Positions 42,396 to 52,961 of a stretch of DNA of 64,000 nt are shown here, piece after piece. Position numbers and translations under genes: made by a program. The DNA is taken from positions 62,001 to 126,000 of the forward strand of contig NZ_JHVB01000005.1 in NCBI RefSeq assembly GCF_000619925.1, in the 5' to 3' direction. Every line of letters begins with the position of its first letter. The stretch's first letter is position 1. Source of the stretch: Treponema sp. C6A8. Its GTDB lineage: Bacteria; Spirochaetota; Spirochaetia; Treponematales; Treponemataceae. The notes beneath the pieces are model-generated. The model was not told where the DNA came from, made no database searches, and saw nothing but the letters and a program-made list of their open reading frames with translations.

Positions 42396-43034
42396 ATGGA
42401 AAAGAAAGTCTATTCAACTTCTGGAAAAGAACTGCGTACAATCACACTTGATGATAAAGTATTCGGTCTTCCAGTAAATGACGACGTAATTTATTACGCA
42501 ATTACAAATGAATTGGCAAATAAGCGTGTTGGTACTGCTTGTACAAAAACACGTGCAGAAGTTCATGGAAGTAACGCAAAGCCTTATAACCAGAAAGGTA
42601 CAGGTAATGCTCGTCGTGGTGATAAGAAATCTCCTATCACTGTAGGTGGTGGTACAATTTTTGGACCAAAACCACGCGACTTCAGTTACTCAATTCCTAA
42701 AAAGGAAAAGAGACTTGCTCTTAAAACAATCCTTAGCTCACACGCTCAGGGTGACAGACTTACTATCGTAGAAGACTTTACAGTTGAAAGCGGTAAAACA
42801 AAGGACTTGGTTGCAATTCTTAAGAACTTTGCTAAAGATGAAAGAACAGTTTTGATTCTTAAAGATGACGATGCAAAAGTAAAACAGGCTGCAAGAAATA
42901 TCAAAAATCTTACATTCTTGTCTTACAACCGTCTCAACGCTCATGACTTGTTCTACGGAAGAAAGATTATCGCTCTTGAAAGCGCAGTAAAGAATCTTTC
43001 TGACTTCTACGCTGATGATAAGGAGGCTAAATAA
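42396..43034 (+). CDS. rplD: Ribosomal protein L4
   Basis: 212 residues; lines the exit tunnel. The extended loop [20 protein letters not shown] with the macrolide-contact region is intact. Its stop shares one base with the rplW start. In E. coli the orthologue regulates the S10 operon leader. Confidence 0.97.
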   Translation: MEKKVYSTSGKELRTITLDDKVFGLPVNDDVIYYAITNELANKRVGTACTKTRAEVHGSNAKPYNQKGTGNARRGDKKSPITVGGGTIFGPKPRDFSYSIPKKEKRLALKTILSSHAQGDRLTIVEDFTVESGKTKDLVAILKNFAKDERTVLILKDDDAKVKQAARNIKNLTFLSYNRLNAHDLFYGRKIIALESAVKNLSDFYADDKEAK

Positions 43035-43318
43035 TGACTTACACAGATATCCTTATTAAGCCTGTAGTATCTGAAAAGGCAAGCACTTTACGTGAACAGA
43101 ATAAATATGTATTTGTAGTGCACCCAGATGCAACAAAAACACAGATTAAAGCTGCTGTTGCTGACTTGTTCAAAGTAAAGGTAATTGGCTGCACAACTAT
43201 GAATGTGCTTGGAAAAATGAAACGTCTTCGCGGTAAGCCGGGAAGAACAGCATCTTACAAGAAGGCTATTGTTCGTCTTGCAGACGGTGAAACAATCAGC
43301 GCTTTTGAAGGTGTTTAA
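43034..43318 (+). CDS. rplW: Ribosomal protein L23
   Basis: 94 residues at the tunnel exit, docking site for trigger factor and SRP. It begins with TDILIKPVVSEKASTLRE and has the conserved C-terminal RRKP-like basic stretch GKMKRLRGKPGR. Confidence 0.97.
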   Translation: MTYTDILIKPVVSEKASTLREQNKYVFVVHPDATKTQIKAAVADLFKVKVIGCTTMNVLGKMKRLRGKPGRTASYKKAIVRLADGETISAFEGV

Positions 43319-43346
43319 TTCCAAGTTGTAACTAAGGGGAACAAAA

Positions 43347-44174
43347 ATGGCTCTTAAAGTATTTAAGCCAATGACACCTGGTACACGTGGACGTGTAGAC
43401 TTGTGTCGTGATGAATTGACATCAGCAAGACCCGAAAAATCATTGGTGTCAAAACGTAAGTCACATGCTGGTCGTGGAGCTGGAGGACGTATCTCTGTAC
43501 GTCACCAGGGCGGCGGTCACAAAAGACTTTATCGTGATATAGATTTTAAGCGTGATAAGCACGGCATCCCTGGAACCGTAAAAGCAATTGAATACGATCC
43601 AAACAGAAGTGCTAACATCGCTTTGATTTATTATGCTGACGGTGATAAACGTTATATCATCGCTCCAAAAGGATTGCAGGTTGGACAGAAAATCATGTCT
43701 GGCGAAAATGCAACTCCTACAGTTGGAAATGCTCTTCCTCTGAAAGCAATTCCAGTTGGTTTCACTATTCATAACATTGAGTTGACACTTGGTGCTGGTG
43801 GACAGCTTGTTCGCTCAGCTGGTGCTTCTGCTCAGATTTCTGGTAGTGAAGGTGACTATGTTATCGTTCGTTTGCCTTCTGGTGAAATGAGAAAAATCAA
43901 CGGACGCTGCTATGCTACAGTCGGTGTTGTAGGAAACGAAGAACACATGAATGTAAAGCTTGGAAAAGCTGGTCACAGACGTTGGTTGGGTATCAGACCT
44001 ACTGTTCGCGGTATGGCTATGAACCCTCATGATCATCCGCTTGGTGGTGGTGAAGGTGCCGGTAAAGGTCGTAACCCAGTTACTCCTTGGGGACAGCCTT
44101 GTAAAGGTTACCAGACACGTAACAAACGTAAGACATCTAGCAATTTCATTGTTAGCCGTCGTAAGAAGAAGTAG
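43347..44174 (+). CDS. rplB: Ribosomal protein L2
   Basis: 275 residues; essential for subunit joining and the peptidyl-transferase centre. The conserved [20 protein letters not shown] with the key His is present, as are [14 protein letters not shown] near the start and the basic C-terminus. Confidence 0.98.
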   Translation: MALKVFKPMTPGTRGRVDLCRDELTSARPEKSLVSKRKSHAGRGAGGRISVRHQGGGHKRLYRDIDFKRDKHGIPGTVKAIEYDPNRSANIALIYYADGDKRYIIAPKGLQVGQKIMSGENATPTVGNALPLKAIPVGFTIHNIELTLGAGGQLVRSAGASAQISGSEGDYVIVRLPSGEMRKINGRCYATVGVVGNEEHMNVKLGKAGHRRWLGIRPTVRGMAMNPHDHPLGGGEGAGKGRNPVTPWGQPCKGYQTRNKRKTSSNFIVSRRKKK

Positions 44175-44188
44175 GCGAGGAGATAATC

Positions 44189-44473
44189 GTGTCAAGATCT
44201 GTTAAAAAAGGACCTTTCGTAGAGAAATCACTTTACAAAAAGGTTCAGGCTATGAATAAAGAAGCAGACAGAAAAATGATTAAAACATATTCTCGCTGCT
44301 CAACAATCATCCCAGAAATGGTAGGTAATACTATCTCTGTTTATAATGGTAAATCATGGATTCCTGTATACGTTACAGAAAACCTGGTAGGTCACAAACT
44401 TGGTGAATTTGCACCAACTCGTACTTATCACGGCCATGGTGGTTCAGATAAATCTGCCGGAAAAGGCAAATAA
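44189..44473 (+). CDS. rpsS: Ribosomal protein S19
   Basis: 94 residues with a GTG start preceded by [25 protein letters not shown] and the C-terminal [16 protein letters not shown] are typical. It contacts the A-site finger on the 30S head. Confidence 0.97.
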   Translation: MSRSVKKGPFVEKSLYKKVQAMNKEADRKMIKTYSRCSTIIPEMVGNTISVYNGKSWIPVYVTENLVGHKLGEFAPTRTYHGHGGSDKSAGKGK

Positions 44474-44485
44474 TAGGTGGATATT

Positions 44486-44842
44486 ATGGCTGAGAAAAAA
44501 GGTTATGTAGCCACTACAAAATTCCTTATTGCATCACCAACAAAGGTTCGCCCAGTTGCTAATGTAATTAAACAGAAGTCCTATTCGGAAGCTATGGCAA
44601 TTCTTGCTAATATGCCACAGAAAGGTGCAGCTTTGATCAGCGCTACTTTGAAGTCAGCTGCTTCAAACGCACTTAATTTGAATAGCAAGTTAGATGAAGA
44701 TATGCTTTACGTAAAAGAAATCAGAATCGACGAAGGTCCAAGACTTAAGAGAGTTTGGTTCCGTGCTCGTGGACGTGCTGATCAGCTTTTGAAACGTATG
44801 TGCCATATTACCGTTGTCGTTGACGAAAAGGCGGGGGAATAA
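44486..44842 (+). CDS. rplV: Ribosomal protein L22
   Basis: 118 residues from the ATG at 44486 (AGGTGG just upstream); the in-frame GTG at 44477 lies inside that Shine-Dalgarno. The tunnel loop appears as [20 protein letters not shown]. Confidence 0.95.
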   Translation: MAEKKGYVATTKFLIASPTKVRPVANVIKQKSYSEAMAILANMPQKGAALISATLKSAASNALNLNSKLDEDMLYVKEIRIDEGPRLKRVWFRARGRADQLLKRMCHITVVVDEKAGE

Positions 44843-44843
44843 A

Positions 44844-45581
44844 GTGGGACAGAAAGTAAATCCAATTGGTTTGCGCTTGGGCGTAAACAAAACATGGCAG
44901 TCACGCTGGTATGCAGATCCACGTGAATATGCAGATTTAGTTTTGGAAGATATCAAAATCCGTAAATTGGTTTCAGACCTTCCAGAATGTAAAAATGCTG
45001 ATATTGCTGAAATTGAAATTGTACGCCATCCACAGCGCGTTACAATCGTAATTCATACAGCTCGTCCTGGTGTTATTATTGGTGTAAAAGGTGCTTCAAT
45101 CGAAAAGATTAGCGCTGACATCCAGAAACAGCTTACAAAGAAAGTTCAGATCAAGATTAAGGAAATTAAACGTGCTGATTTGAACGCTTCTTTGATCGCT
45201 CAGAACATCGGTCGCCAGCTTTCTGGCCGTGGTTCATTCCGCAAGGCTATGAAACAGGCTGTAAGCAATGCAATGCGTGCAGGTGCACAGGGTATTAAAG
45301 TTCGTGTAAGTGGTCGTCTTGGCGGTGCTGATATGAGCCGTACAGAAGAACACAAAGAAGGACGTGTACCTCTTCACACACTTCGTGCTGATATCGACTA
45401 TGGTACATTCGCAGCTCTTACTACATACGGTAAAATCGGTGTAAAAGTATGGGTTTATAACGGAATGAACTATGGTATTGAACGCAACGAAGATGCCGGT
45501 CAGCTTGTAAAGAAGCCAAGACGCAATCGTCCAGCTGCTGACAAAGCTGAAGGTGCAGAACCTAAAAAGGCAAGGAGTTAG
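44844..45581 (+). CDS. rpsC: Ribosomal protein S3
   Basis: 245 residues starting with GTG at 44844, giving the expected [19 protein letters not shown]; the longer frame from 44814 overlaps rplV and is not needed. The KH domain reads [18 protein letters not shown], and [13 protein letters not shown] marks the C-terminal domain. The last 20 residues are a Lys/Ala-rich extension. Confidence 0.97.
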   Translation: MGQKVNPIGLRLGVNKTWQSRWYADPREYADLVLEDIKIRKLVSDLPECKNADIAEIEIVRHPQRVTIVIHTARPGVIIGVKGASIEKISADIQKQLTKKVQIKIKEIKRADLNASLIAQNIGRQLSGRGSFRKAMKQAVSNAMRAGAQGIKVRVSGRLGGADMSRTEEHKEGRVPLHTLRADIDYGTFAALTTYGKIGVKVWVYNGMNYGIERNEDAGQLVKKPRRNRPAADKAEGAEPKKARS

Positions 45582-45583
45582 TT

Positions 45584-46003
45584 ATGCCACTGAGTCCTAA
45601 AAGAGTTATTCACCGTAAGGTACAGCGTGGTCGCGAAAAGGGCAACGCTACACGTGATAATACAATCGACTTCGGCGACATTGCTCTCGTAGCAATGGAA
45701 CCAACATGGCTTGATGCTCGTGTAATCGAGGCTGCCCGTGTTGCTATCAACCGTAAGCTTGAACGTAAAGGTAATGTTTGGATTCGTATTTTCCCAGACA
45801 AGCCTATTACAAAGAAGCCTGCTGAAGTTCGTATGGGTAAGGGTAAAGGTGCTCCAGATCATTGGGCAGCTGTTATCAAACCTGGTATGATTTTGTTTGA
45901 AATTGGTGGTGTTGATCTTGAAGTTGCTCACAGAGCTTTGGAACTTGCAAGTGATAAACTTCCAGTTATTACAAAAATCGCTTATAAGCCAACAAAAGAC
46001 TAG
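45584..46003 (+). CDS. rplP: Ribosomal protein L16
   Basis: 139 residues; binds near the A site of 23S rRNA. It has the conserved MLSPKR-like start ([17 protein letters not shown]), the [20 protein letters not shown] loop and [11 protein letters not shown]. Confidence 0.97.
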   Translation: MPLSPKRVIHRKVQRGREKGNATRDNTIDFGDIALVAMEPTWLDARVIEAARVAINRKLERKGNVWIRIFPDKPITKKPAEVRMGKGKGAPDHWAAVIKPGMILFEIGGVDLEVAHRALELASDKLPVITKIAYKPTKD

Positions 46004-46014
46004 GAGGAAATAAG

Positions 46015-46227
46015 ATGGCTGATTCAAAGAAAAAGAATGACAAAGAACTGTCTTATAAAGAACTAGTTGCTAAACGTGATGAGCTTAAGAGAGAATACAT
46101 GGATCTCCGTTTTAAGATGGTAGTATCTCATGTAGATAACCCGTTGCAGAAACGTACAATTCGTCGTGAAATTGCACGTTTGAACACATTTATTCGCCAG
46201 AAAGAAATTGCTGGCGAGAATAAATAG
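46015..46227 (+). CDS. rpmC: Ribosomal protein L29
   Basis: 70 residues, two-helix protein at the tunnel exit. ELSYKELVAKRDELKREYMDLRF and the C-terminal RREIARLNTFIRQKE are characteristic. Confidence 0.95.
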   Translation: MADSKKKNDKELSYKELVAKRDELKREYMDLRFKMVVSHVDNPLQKRTIRREIARLNTFIRQKEIAGENK

Positions 46228-46237
46228 GAGCTGAACC

Positions 46238-46513
46238 GTGGCAGAAAATACTGTTCAGACTGTAAAGGCTGCAAAAAGATCTTTTACTGGGCTTGTTACA
46301 AGTGAAAAAATGGATAAAACCATTGTTGTAACAGTTACAACAAAAAAGATGGATCGTCTTTACAAGAAATATGTTACTAGATCAAAGAAATACATGGCTC
46401 ATGATGAAACAAATGATGCACATGTAGGCGATACTGTTCGTATTGTAGAATGCAGACCACTCAGCAAAAATAAATGCTGGCGTCTTGCAGAAGTTGTTGA
46501 AAGAGCAAAATAA
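46238..46513 (+). CDS. rpsQ: Ribosomal protein S17
   Basis: 91 residues, GTG start after TAGGAG. An OB-fold protein binding 16S rRNA, with the conserved GLVTSEKMDKTIVVTV and GDTVRIVECRPLSKNKCWRL. Confidence 0.97.
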   Translation: MAENTVQTVKAAKRSFTGLVTSEKMDKTIVVTVTTKKMDRLYKKYVTRSKKYMAHDETNDAHVGDTVRIVECRPLSKNKCWRLAEVVERAK

Positions 46514-46532
46514 GCTAAGGAGTTAATGAATT

Positions 46533-46901
46533 ATGATTCAGATGCAATCTTGTATGACAGTTGCTGATAACTCTGGAGCAAAAATTGCTCAGTGTATCAA
46601 AGTTATCGGTGGTTCACACCGCAGATACGCTGGTATCGGCGACATCGTAGTAGTAGCTATTAAAGATGCTATTCCTACATCTACAATCAAAAAGGGTGCT
46701 ATTGAAAAGGCTGTAATTGTACGCCAGGCTAAGGAATACCGCCGCCCTGATGGAACTTACATTCGTTTTGATGATAATGCTTGTGTTATCGTTGACGACA
46801 GCAAGAACCCTAAAGGAAAACGTATTTTTGGACCTGTAGCTCGCGAGCTTCGTGATATGGACTTTATGAAGATCATTTCACTCGCTCCAGAGGTTCTTTA
46901 A
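46533..46901 (+). CDS. rplN: Ribosomal protein L14
   Basis: 122 residues; forms intersubunit bridges. It begins [20 protein letters not shown] and ends [18 protein letters not shown], both canonical. Confidence 0.98.
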   Translation: MIQMQSCMTVADNSGAKIAQCIKVIGGSHRRYAGIGDIVVVAIKDAIPTSTIKKGAIEKAVIVRQAKEYRRPDGTYIRFDDNACVIVDDSKNPKGKRIFGPVARELRDMDFMKIISLAPEVL

Positions 46902-46913
46902 GGAGAAAATGAG

Positions 46914-47231
46914 ATGTTAGTTAAATCAAAAATCCGTAAAGGCGATACAGTAGAAGTACTTGCTGGAAAAGATAAGGGAAAACGCGGAGAAGTTGTTCGC
47001 GTAAACCTTAAAAAAGAAGCAGTAATAGTATCTGGTGTAAACATTGTTAAAAAAGCAATGAAAAAGAGAAGTCAGCAGGACCAGGGCGGTATCGCTGAGG
47101 TTGAGGCTCCTCTTAATATTTCTAACGTTGGAATCGTATGTAAAAAATGCGGTAAACCAGTTAGAATTGGTTACAAAATCGACGGCGACAAGAAAGTTCG
47201 TGTTTGCCGTAAATGTGGAGATATCTTGTAA
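46914..47231 (+). CDS. rplX: Ribosomal protein L24 with C-terminal zinc ribbon
   Basis: 105 residues. A KOW domain ([20 protein letters not shown]) is followed by two Cys pairs, CKKC and CRKC, in the last 30 residues, the zinc-binding form of L24. Its stop shares one base with the rplE start. Confidence 0.97.
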   Translation: MLVKSKIRKGDTVEVLAGKDKGKRGEVVRVNLKKEAVIVSGVNIVKKAMKKRSQQDQGGIAEVEAPLNISNVGIVCKKCGKPVRIGYKIDGDKKVRVCRKCGDIL

Positions 47232-47782
47232 TGGCAAATTACGTACCTCGGCTTAAGAAAGTCTATAAAGACGAAATCGCACCGGCTCTTGTAAAAGAGT
47301 TCAGCTACACAACTCCGATGCAGATTCCTGCAATCAAAAAAGTTGTTGTAAGTATGGGTGTTGGTGAAGCTCTCACAAATAAGAAACTCCTTGATGCCGC
47401 AGTTACTGACTTGACTGCTATAACTGGTCAGAAAGCTGTAAAAACTAGAGCTAAGAAGAGTATTGCTAACTTTAAACTTCGTGAGGGTAATGAAGTTGGT
47501 GCAATGGTAACATTGCGTGGAAACATCATGTATGAGTTCCTTGACCGCCTTATCAACGTTGCTCTCCCACGTGTAAAAGACTTCCGTGGAATTAAAGCTA
47601 CTGGTTTCGATGGTCATGGAAATTTCTCTCTTGGTATTACAGAGCAGATTATTTTCCCAGAAATTGATTTCGATAAGATCGTAAAAATTGCTGGTATGAA
47701 TATTACTGTAGTAACTAGCGCAAAGACAGACGCTGAAGCAAAATCTTTGCTTACCAAGTTCAACATGCCGTTCAGAAAGTAG
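47231..47782 (+). CDS. rplE: Ribosomal protein L5
   Basis: 183 residues from the ATG that overlaps the rplX stop; six extra residues in the longer frame lie inside rplX. Binds 5S r[31 protein letters not shown] and the [20 protein letters not shown] signature are present. Confidence 0.97.
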   Translation: MANYVPRLKKVYKDEIAPALVKEFSYTTPMQIPAIKKVVVSMGVGEALTNKKLLDAAVTDLTAITGQKAVKTRAKKSIANFKLREGNEVGAMVTLRGNIMYEFLDRLINVALPRVKDFRGIKATGFDGHGNFSLGITEQIIFPEIDFDKIVKIAGMNITVVTSAKTDAEAKSLLTKFNMPFRK

Positions 47783-47789
47783 GTGAAGT

Positions 47790-47975
47790 ATGGCAAAGAA
47801 ATCAATGATTATTAAAGCAGCCCGCAAACAGAAATATTCTACACGCGAATACAATCGCTGTCAGATTTGCGGTCGTCCACGTGGATATTTGCGCAAGTTT
47901 AAGATGTGTCGTCTTTGCTTCCGTAAATTAGCAAGTGAAGGTCAGCTTCCTGGCGTTACAAAATCTAGTTGGTAG
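47790..47975 (+). CDS. rpsZ: Ribosomal protein S14, zinc-binding (type Z)
   Basis: 61 residues with CQIC and CRLC Cys pairs and the [20 protein letters not shown] core, so this is the short zinc form rather than the long zinc-free S14. GTGAAG weakly precedes the ATG. Confidence 0.97.
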   Translation: MAKKSMIIKAARKQKYSTREYNRCQICGRPRGYLRKFKMCRLCFRKLASEGQLPGVTKSSW

Positions 47976-47984
47976 GGGGATAAA

Positions 47985-48383
47985 ATGAGTGCATCAGATC
48001 CAGTAGCAGACATGCTTACAAAGGTTCGGAATGCGGCTGTTGCCCGCCACGAGAAAGTAGATGTTCCAGCCTCTAAGCTGAAGCTCGAAATCGTGAAGAT
48101 TCTGAAAACTGAAGGTTATATTAAAAACTTCAAAAAGGTTCAGGAAGACGGAAAAAATACTCTCCGCATTTTCTTGAAGTATGATGATGAGAATAATCCG
48201 GTAATCCACGGTGTTAAGAAAATTTCTACACCAGGTCGTCGTGTTTATTCTGGTTATAAAGATTTGCCACGCGTATTCAACGGATATGGTACAATCATCG
48301 TTTCAACTTCTTCTGGTGTAACAACTGGTAAGAAAGCTGCTGAAAAGATGGTTGGTGGTGAATTAGTTTGCACAATCTGGTAA
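47985..48383 (+). CDS. rpsH: Ribosomal protein S8
   Basis: 132 residues; binds the 16S central domain and in E. coli represses the spc operon. [18 protein letters not shown] near the start and [20 protein letters not shown] at the C-terminus are typical. Confidence 0.98.
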   Translation: MSASDPVADMLTKVRNAAVARHEKVDVPASKLKLEIVKILKTEGYIKNFKKVQEDGKNTLRIFLKYDDENNPVIHGVKKISTPGRRVYSGYKDLPRVFNGYGTIIVSTSSGVTTGKKAAEKMVGGELVCTIW

Positions 48384-48395
48384 TAGGGGGAAGAG

Positions 48396-48935
48396 ATGTC
48401 TAAAGTAGGTAAACTTCCTGTTGCTATTCCAGCAGGTGTAACAGTAACTGTTGCTAACAACGTAATGACTGTAAAAGGTCCTAAAGGTGAACTTAAGCAG
48501 CCATTCTCAAGCAACATTAAAATTGATGTTCAGTCAAACGAGGCTGTTCTTACAACTTTGAACGATACAAAACAGGCTGGTGCTGATCACGGTCTTTACA
48601 GAAGTCTTCTTAATAACATGGTTAAAGGTGTTTCTGAAGGCTTTACAAAGACACTGGTAATCACTGGTGTAGGTTATCGTGCAGAAGTTAAAGGTAAAGA
48701 ACTTGTTATGAACCTTGGATATTCAAGTGACTATATTGTTATCATTCCTAACGGTGTAACAGTTGCTACAACTCCAGATGGAAAAGTAACTATTACTGGT
48801 ATTGATAAACAGTTGGTTGGTGAATTCAGCTCTCAGATTCGTAAGTTGCGCAAACCTGAACCTTACAAAGGAAAAGGTATCCGCTACGATAACGAAGTTA
48901 TCCGCCGCAAGGTTGGTAAGACTGGTGTAAAATAA
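48396..48935 (+). CDS. rplF: Ribosomal protein L6
   Basis: 179 residues, two repeated domains at the base of the stalk. It has [18 protein letters not shown] at the start and the C-terminal signature [19 protein letters not shown]. Confidence 0.98.
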   Translation: MSKVGKLPVAIPAGVTVTVANNVMTVKGPKGELKQPFSSNIKIDVQSNEAVLTTLNDTKQAGADHGLYRSLLNNMVKGVSEGFTKTLVITGVGYRAEVKGKELVMNLGYSSDYIVIIPNGVTVATTPDGKVTITGIDKQLVGEFSSQIRKLRKPEPYKGKGIRYDNEVIRRKVGKTGVK

Positions 48936-48946
48936 GGTGAAGCTAT

Positions 48947-49309
48947 ATGTTTAAGAAACTGAACGATAAAGACAGAAAACGCTTGCACAGAAAGATTCAC
49001 ATCCGCAAGACTCTTCGCGGAACTGCAGACAGACCAAGAATGACTGTTACTCGCAGTAACAAGAATATTTCTGTTCAGGTTATCGACGACGATGAAGGTA
49101 AAACTTTAGCTTCTATTTCTACTTTGGAAAAAGAATTTGCAGCTCTTAAGCCTAATACTGAAGGTGCTGCAAAGCTCGGTGAAGCTATTGGAGCTCGTCT
49201 TAAGGAAAAGAAGATTACTAAGATCGTTTTTGATCGTAACGGATATCTTTACCATGGTGTTGTAAAAGCACTCGCTGATGGCGCTCGTAAAGCCGGAATT
49301 GAATTCTAG
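48947..49309 (+). CDS. rplR: Ribosomal protein L18
   Basis: 120 residues, 5S rRNA-binding. The conserved [21 protein letters not shown] and [20 protein letters not shown] are present. Confidence 0.97.
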   Translation: MFKKLNDKDRKRLHRKIHIRKTLRGTADRPRMTVTRSNKNISVQVIDDDEGKTLASISTLEKEFAALKPNTEGAAKLGEAIGARLKEKKITKIVFDRNGYLYHGVVKALADGARKAGIEF

Positions 49310-49318
49310 GAGTTTGAA

Positions 49319-49837
49319 ATGGAAGAACATCAGAAAAAATTTGATAAAGATCCAAAAGAGAAAGAGTTCGTAGAAAAACTCGTAACTCTCAACAGAACTT
49401 GTAAGACTGTAAAGGGTGGACGCCGTATGTCTTTCTCTGCTCTTACAATTGTTGGTGATCAGAAAGGTCGTGTAGGATACGGACTTGGTAAAGCTAATGA
49501 CGTATCTGAAGCAATCAAGAAGAGTATCGATAAGGCTAAACGTAACCTTGTTGTACTCCCTCTTAAGAATGGTACTTTGCCACATGAAGTTCTTGGTAAA
49601 TACAAGAGTTCTTCAGTTTTGTTAAAACCAGCTTGTTCCGGAACTGGACTTATCGCTGGTGGTACTGTTCGTGCAATTATGGATGCTGCAGGAGCTACTG
49701 ACTTGATTTCTAAATCTCTCGGTTCAAGCTCTGCTGTAAACGTAGTTCGCGCTACTTTCGACGCAATCGTAAACATTATGGATGCAAAGAAAGTTGCTGC
49801 TAACAGAGGTAAAACTCTTGACGAGTTGTGGGGTTAA
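49319..49837 (+). CDS. rpsE: Ribosomal protein S5
   Basis: 172 residues; contributes to decoding fidelity. The double-stranded RNA-binding-like domain reads VTLNRTCKTVKGGRRMSFSA and GRVGYGLGKANDVSEAI, followed by GTGLIAGGTVRAIMDAAG. Confidence 0.98.
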   Translation: MEEHQKKFDKDPKEKEFVEKLVTLNRTCKTVKGGRRMSFSALTIVGDQKGRVGYGLGKANDVSEAIKKSIDKAKRNLVVLPLKNGTLPHEVLGKYKSSSVLLKPACSGTGLIAGGTVRAIMDAAGATDLISKSLGSSSAVNVVRATFDAIVNIMDAKKVAANRGKTLDELWG

Positions 49838-49840
49838 TGT

Positions 49841-50020
49841 ATGGCACAGATTAAAGTTACATTAATTAAAAGCGTAATTGGTCAGAAACCAGAGAAAAAA
49901 GCAACTGTAAGAAGCCTTGGTCTTAAGAAGATTCATTCTTCTAACACACTTGAGGCTACAGATGCTGTAAAAGGTATGGTTGCTGCTGTATCTCATTTAG
50001 TTAAAGTTGAGGAGATCTAA
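49841..50020 (+). CDS. rpmD: Ribosomal protein L30
   Basis: 59 residues between rpsE and rplO. It begins MAQIKVTLIKSVIGQKPEKK and carries the usual ATVRSLGLKKIHSSNTLEA core. It starts three bases after the rpsE stop. Confidence 0.96.
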   Translation: MAQIKVTLIKSVIGQKPEKKATVRSLGLKKIHSSNTLEATDAVKGMVAAVSHLVKVEEI

Positions 50021-50021
50021 A

Positions 50022-50510
50022 ATGGCAGAATATAATCCAATTCTTAGCGCTCCTCAGGGTGCTAATAAAAAACCTAAGCGTGTTGGTCGTGGTTCATCTT
50101 CTGGACTCGGTACAACAGCTGGTAAAGGTAACAAAGGTCAGCAGTCACGTACAGGAACTAGCGTACCATACGTTGGTTTCGAAGGTGGACAGATGCCTCT
50201 TTACAGACGTATTGCTCACAAAGGTTTCTCAAACTATCCTTTCAAGAAAGAATATGTTTGCATTAATCTTGATCAGCTCGAAGCTAAATTCAACGATGGT
50301 GAAACAGTAAACAAAGAGTCTTTGGTTGCAAAGGGATTTGTTTCTAAGAAAGCATCTGAAAAAGCTTTGATTAAGATTCTTGGTAATGGCGACATTACAA
50401 AGAAACTTACAGTTGAAGCAAACAAAGCTTCTGCATCAGCAAAGGCTAAAATTGAAAAGGCTGGCGGTTCAGTAAAAGTTACTGAAGACGCTGCTGAAAG
50501 CAACAAGTAG
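50022..50510 (+). CDS. rplO: Ribosomal protein L15
   Basis: 162 residues from the ATG at 50022, after GAGGAG inside the end of rpmD; the longer frame adds five residues. The Gly/Lys-rich GRGSSSGLGTTAGKGNKGQQ and GFEGGQMPLYRRIAHKGF are hallmarks. The Ala/Lys-rich C-terminus is somewhat extended. Confidence 0.97.
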   Translation: MAEYNPILSAPQGANKKPKRVGRGSSSGLGTTAGKGNKGQQSRTGTSVPYVGFEGGQMPLYRRIAHKGFSNYPFKKEYVCINLDQLEAKFNDGETVNKESLVAKGFVSKKASEKALIKILGNGDITKKLTVEANKASASAKAKIEKAGGSVKVTEDAAESNK

Positions 50511-50525
50511 AAGCGGAGTTAAAAC

Positions 50526-51860
50526 ATGGCAAGCAATCCAATCGTAAATATGTTTAGAGTTAAAGAACTTAGAGACCGTTTGTTCTTTACATTGCTTATT
50601 CTGGCAGTGTTCAGACTTGGAAGCGTTCTTACAATTCCAGGAATTGACGCAAATGTTCTTATTAAGTACTTTGACGACCTTGCATCTCAGAATAAAAATG
50701 CATTCGCAAGCTATATGGACTTCTTTGTTGGAGGAGCTTTCTCAAACTTCTCTATCTTCATGCTTGGTGTAATGCCTTATATTTCAATGCAGATTATCAT
50801 GCAGCTTGCTGTGATTATTTTCCCATCTCTTAAACGCATCTCTCAAGAGGATGGTGGACAGCGAAAGATTGCGTCTTACACACGCTTTGGAACAATAATC
50901 GTATGTTTGATTCAGTCTTTCGGTGTTACTGTTTATGCAAACAGTATCCCTGGATGTATCATGCTGGACAATCAGCTTGCATTCAAATTGCTTGCAATGC
51001 TGACTGTTACAACAGGTTCTATGGTTACTGTTTGGCTGGGAGACCAGATTACAGCTCGTGGTATTGGAAATGGTATTTCAATGATGATCTTTGCTGGTAT
51101 CGTTGCCCGCCTTCCTAACGCAATTGTTGAGTTAGGACAGAAGGTTTCAAACAACGAGATTCAGCTTGTATTTGTCATCCTTGTTCTTATCATGTTTGTT
51201 GCTATTATTGGTTTGGTAATTTACGAAGAATCAGGTCAGAGAAAGATTCCTGTTCACTATGCAAAACGCGTTGTAGGACGCAAAATGTACGGCGGACAGA
51301 CAACTTACATTCCGTTTAAAGTAAACCCTTCAAACGTAATTCCTTTGATTTTCGCTTCTTCTATTCTTACTCTTCCATTAACACTTGCATCAACATTCGC
51401 ACAGAGCCAGAACGCTGCTAAGTGGGTTGGTACACTTTCACGCATTTTGACTCCAAATGGTGTTTGGTATAATGTTTTGTTAGTTATTCTTATCATTTTC
51501 TTTGCATACTTCTACACTCAGGTAACACTGAACCCTACAGAAATTGCAAAAAATATTCGAGAAAATGGCGGATCTATTCCGGGTGTTCGTACCGACAAAA
51601 CCGAAGAATATCTTACAAAAATATTGAATAGACTTGTATTGCCAGGTTCATTGTTCCTTGCATTGATTGCTATTATCCCAACAGTGATTCAGCACTTGTT
51701 TGGATTCCCACAGTCAATTTCAATGCTTATGGGTGGAACTTCATTAATCATTATGGTTGGTGTAGATCTTGATACAATGAGTCAGGTTGAAGCTCTTTTG
51801 AAGATGCATCATCACGAAGGTCTTACTAAAAAGGGCAAAATCAGATCACGAAGTCTCTAA
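50526..51860 (+). CDS. secY: Preprotein translocase subunit SecY
   Basis: 444 residues with ten predicted membrane helices, the protein-conducting channel. The plug region GIDANVLIKYFDDLA, VGGAFSNFSIFMLGVMPYIS, the QEDGGQRKIASYTRFGT loop and the C-terminal MSQVEALLKMHHHEG are present. It is followed by a terminator-like gap, not by adk or map as in many bacteria. Confidence 0.98.
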   Translation: MASNPIVNMFRVKELRDRLFFTLLILAVFRLGSVLTIPGIDANVLIKYFDDLASQNKNAFASYMDFFVGGAFSNFSIFMLGVMPYISMQIIMQLAVIIFPSLKRISQEDGGQRKIASYTRFGTIIVCLIQSFGVTVYANSIPGCIMLDNQLAFKLLAMLTVTTGSMVTVWLGDQITARGIGNGISMMIFAGIVARLPNAIVELGQKVSNNEIQLVFVILVLIMFVAIIGLVIYEESGQRKIPVHYAKRVVGRKMYGGQTTYIPFKVNPSNVIPLIFASSILTLPLTLASTFAQSQNAAKWVGTLSRILTPNGVWYNVLLVILIIFFAYFYTQVTLNPTEIAKNIRENGGSIPGVRTDKTEEYLTKILNRLVLPGSLFLALIAIIPTVIQHLFGFPQSISMLMGGTSLIIMVGVDLDTMSQVEALLKMHHHEGLTKKGKIRSRSL

Positions 51861-51922
51861 AAGATTTATAGTAAACTTTTAAAAATTTCGTGAATTCCTA
51901 GTAGAACAGAAATGGGAATATG

Positions 51923-51980
51923 TGATATATTATCTTTTACCGAATTGCTCTCATTGCGAGGTGCTTAAGATTCGGTAAAA
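51923..51980 (+). promoter_or_regulatory. Extended -10 promoter and hairpin between secY and rpmJ
   Basis: TGATATATT (51923-51931) is an extended -10 element with no good -35. Its transcript would begin with TTTTACCGAAT (51935-51945), which pairs perfectly with ATTCGGTAAAA (51970-51980). The stem ends 22 bases before the rpmJ start, so it can affect ribosome binding or act as attenuator. Confidence 0.5.
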
Positions 51981-52002
51981 ATATTCTCATGGGGGCTTTT
52001 AT

Positions 52003-52116
52003 ATGAAAGTACGAACCAGTGTAAAACCTATCTGTGATAAATGTAAGGTTATCAAAAGAAACGGTATCATCCGTATCATTTGTGATAATCCAAAACATAA
52101 GCAGAGACAGGGCTAA
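52003..52116 (+). CDS. rpmJ: Ribosomal protein L36, zinc-binding form
   Basis: 37 residues: [20 protein letters not shown] and then [13 protein letters not shown]. The C-x2-C ... C-x4-H pattern is the zinc-binding form. GGGGG lies before the ATG. It is separated from secY by the promoter/hairpin region and followed ten bases later by rpsM. Confidence 0.97.
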   Translation: MKVRTSVKPICDKCKVIKRNGIIRIICDNPKHKQRQG

Positions 52117-52126
52117 GGAGTAACAG

Positions 52127-52495
52127 ATGGCTCGAATCGCGGGTGTAGATATCCCTAACAAACATTTAGGTACCGCATTGACTTACATTTACGGTATCGG
52201 CCGTTCAGCGGCAGCAAAAATTTGCGAAGAAGCTAAACTTGATCCAATGAAGATGGCAAATGACCTGACTCAGGAAGAGATTGGTAAAATTCGTGAAGTA
52301 ATTGATAGAGACTATAAGGTAGAAGGTCGTCTTCGTTCTGAAATCGGTCTTAATTTGAAGCGTCTTATGGATATTGGATGCTATCGTGGTCTTCGTCATA
52401 AGAGAGGCTTGCCAGTACGTGGTCAGCGCACTAGAACTAACGCTCGTACTCGTAAGGGTAAGAAGAAGACTGTTGCTAATAAGAAGAAAGCATAG
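52127..52495 (+). CDS. rpsM: Ribosomal protein S13
   Basis: 122 residues of the 30S head. It starts [19 protein letters not shown] and ends with the basic [20 protein letters not shown] tail that touches P-site tRNA. Confidence 0.98.
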   Translation: MARIAGVDIPNKHLGTALTYIYGIGRSAAAKICEEAKLDPMKMANDLTQEEIGKIREVIDRDYKVEGRLRSEIGLNLKRLMDIGCYRGLRHKRGLPVRGQRTRTNARTRKGKKKTVANKKKA

Positions 52496-52510
52496 GAACG
52501 AGGATAAATA

Positions 52511-52891
52511 ATGGCTACCGTTAAAAAGCGAAAGGAAAAGAAGAGCGTATTCGAAGGAAATATTTATATCCAGGCTACGTTCAATAACACTATCGTAACT
52601 GTAACTGACTTGAAGGGAAATGCTCTTTCTTGGGCATCTTCAGGCGGACTTGGTTTCCGTGGAGCTAAAAAATCAACTCCATTTGCCGCTCAGTCTGTTT
52701 GTGAAACTGCAGTACAGAAAGCAGCAAGTTATGGTTTGCGTGAAGTTCACGTATATGTAAAGGGTCCAGGAATGGGTCGTGAAAACGCTATCCGTTGCCT
52801 TGGTGCCTTGGGATTAAAAGTAAAATCAATCTCGGATGTTACTCCAATTCCTCATAACGGATGTCGTCCAAGAAAGACACGCCGTATGTAG
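52511..52891 (+). CDS. rpsK: Ribosomal protein S11
   Basis: 126 residues on the 30S platform. [39 protein letters not shown] and the C-terminal [13 protein letters not shown] are canonical. rpsD, which follows in many bacteria, is missing; rpoA is next. Confidence 0.98.
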   Translation: MATVKKRKEKKSVFEGNIYIQATFNNTIVTVTDLKGNALSWASSGGLGFRGAKKSTPFAAQSVCETAVQKAASYGLREVHVYVKGPGMGRENAIRCLGALGLKVKSISDVTPIPHNGCRPRKTRRM

Positions 52892-52961
52892 GTTTATTTG
52901 CAATTTTTCTTATGAAAGATTGCAAATATTGAGTAATTATTCACTTAGGTAAGGAGTTCGG

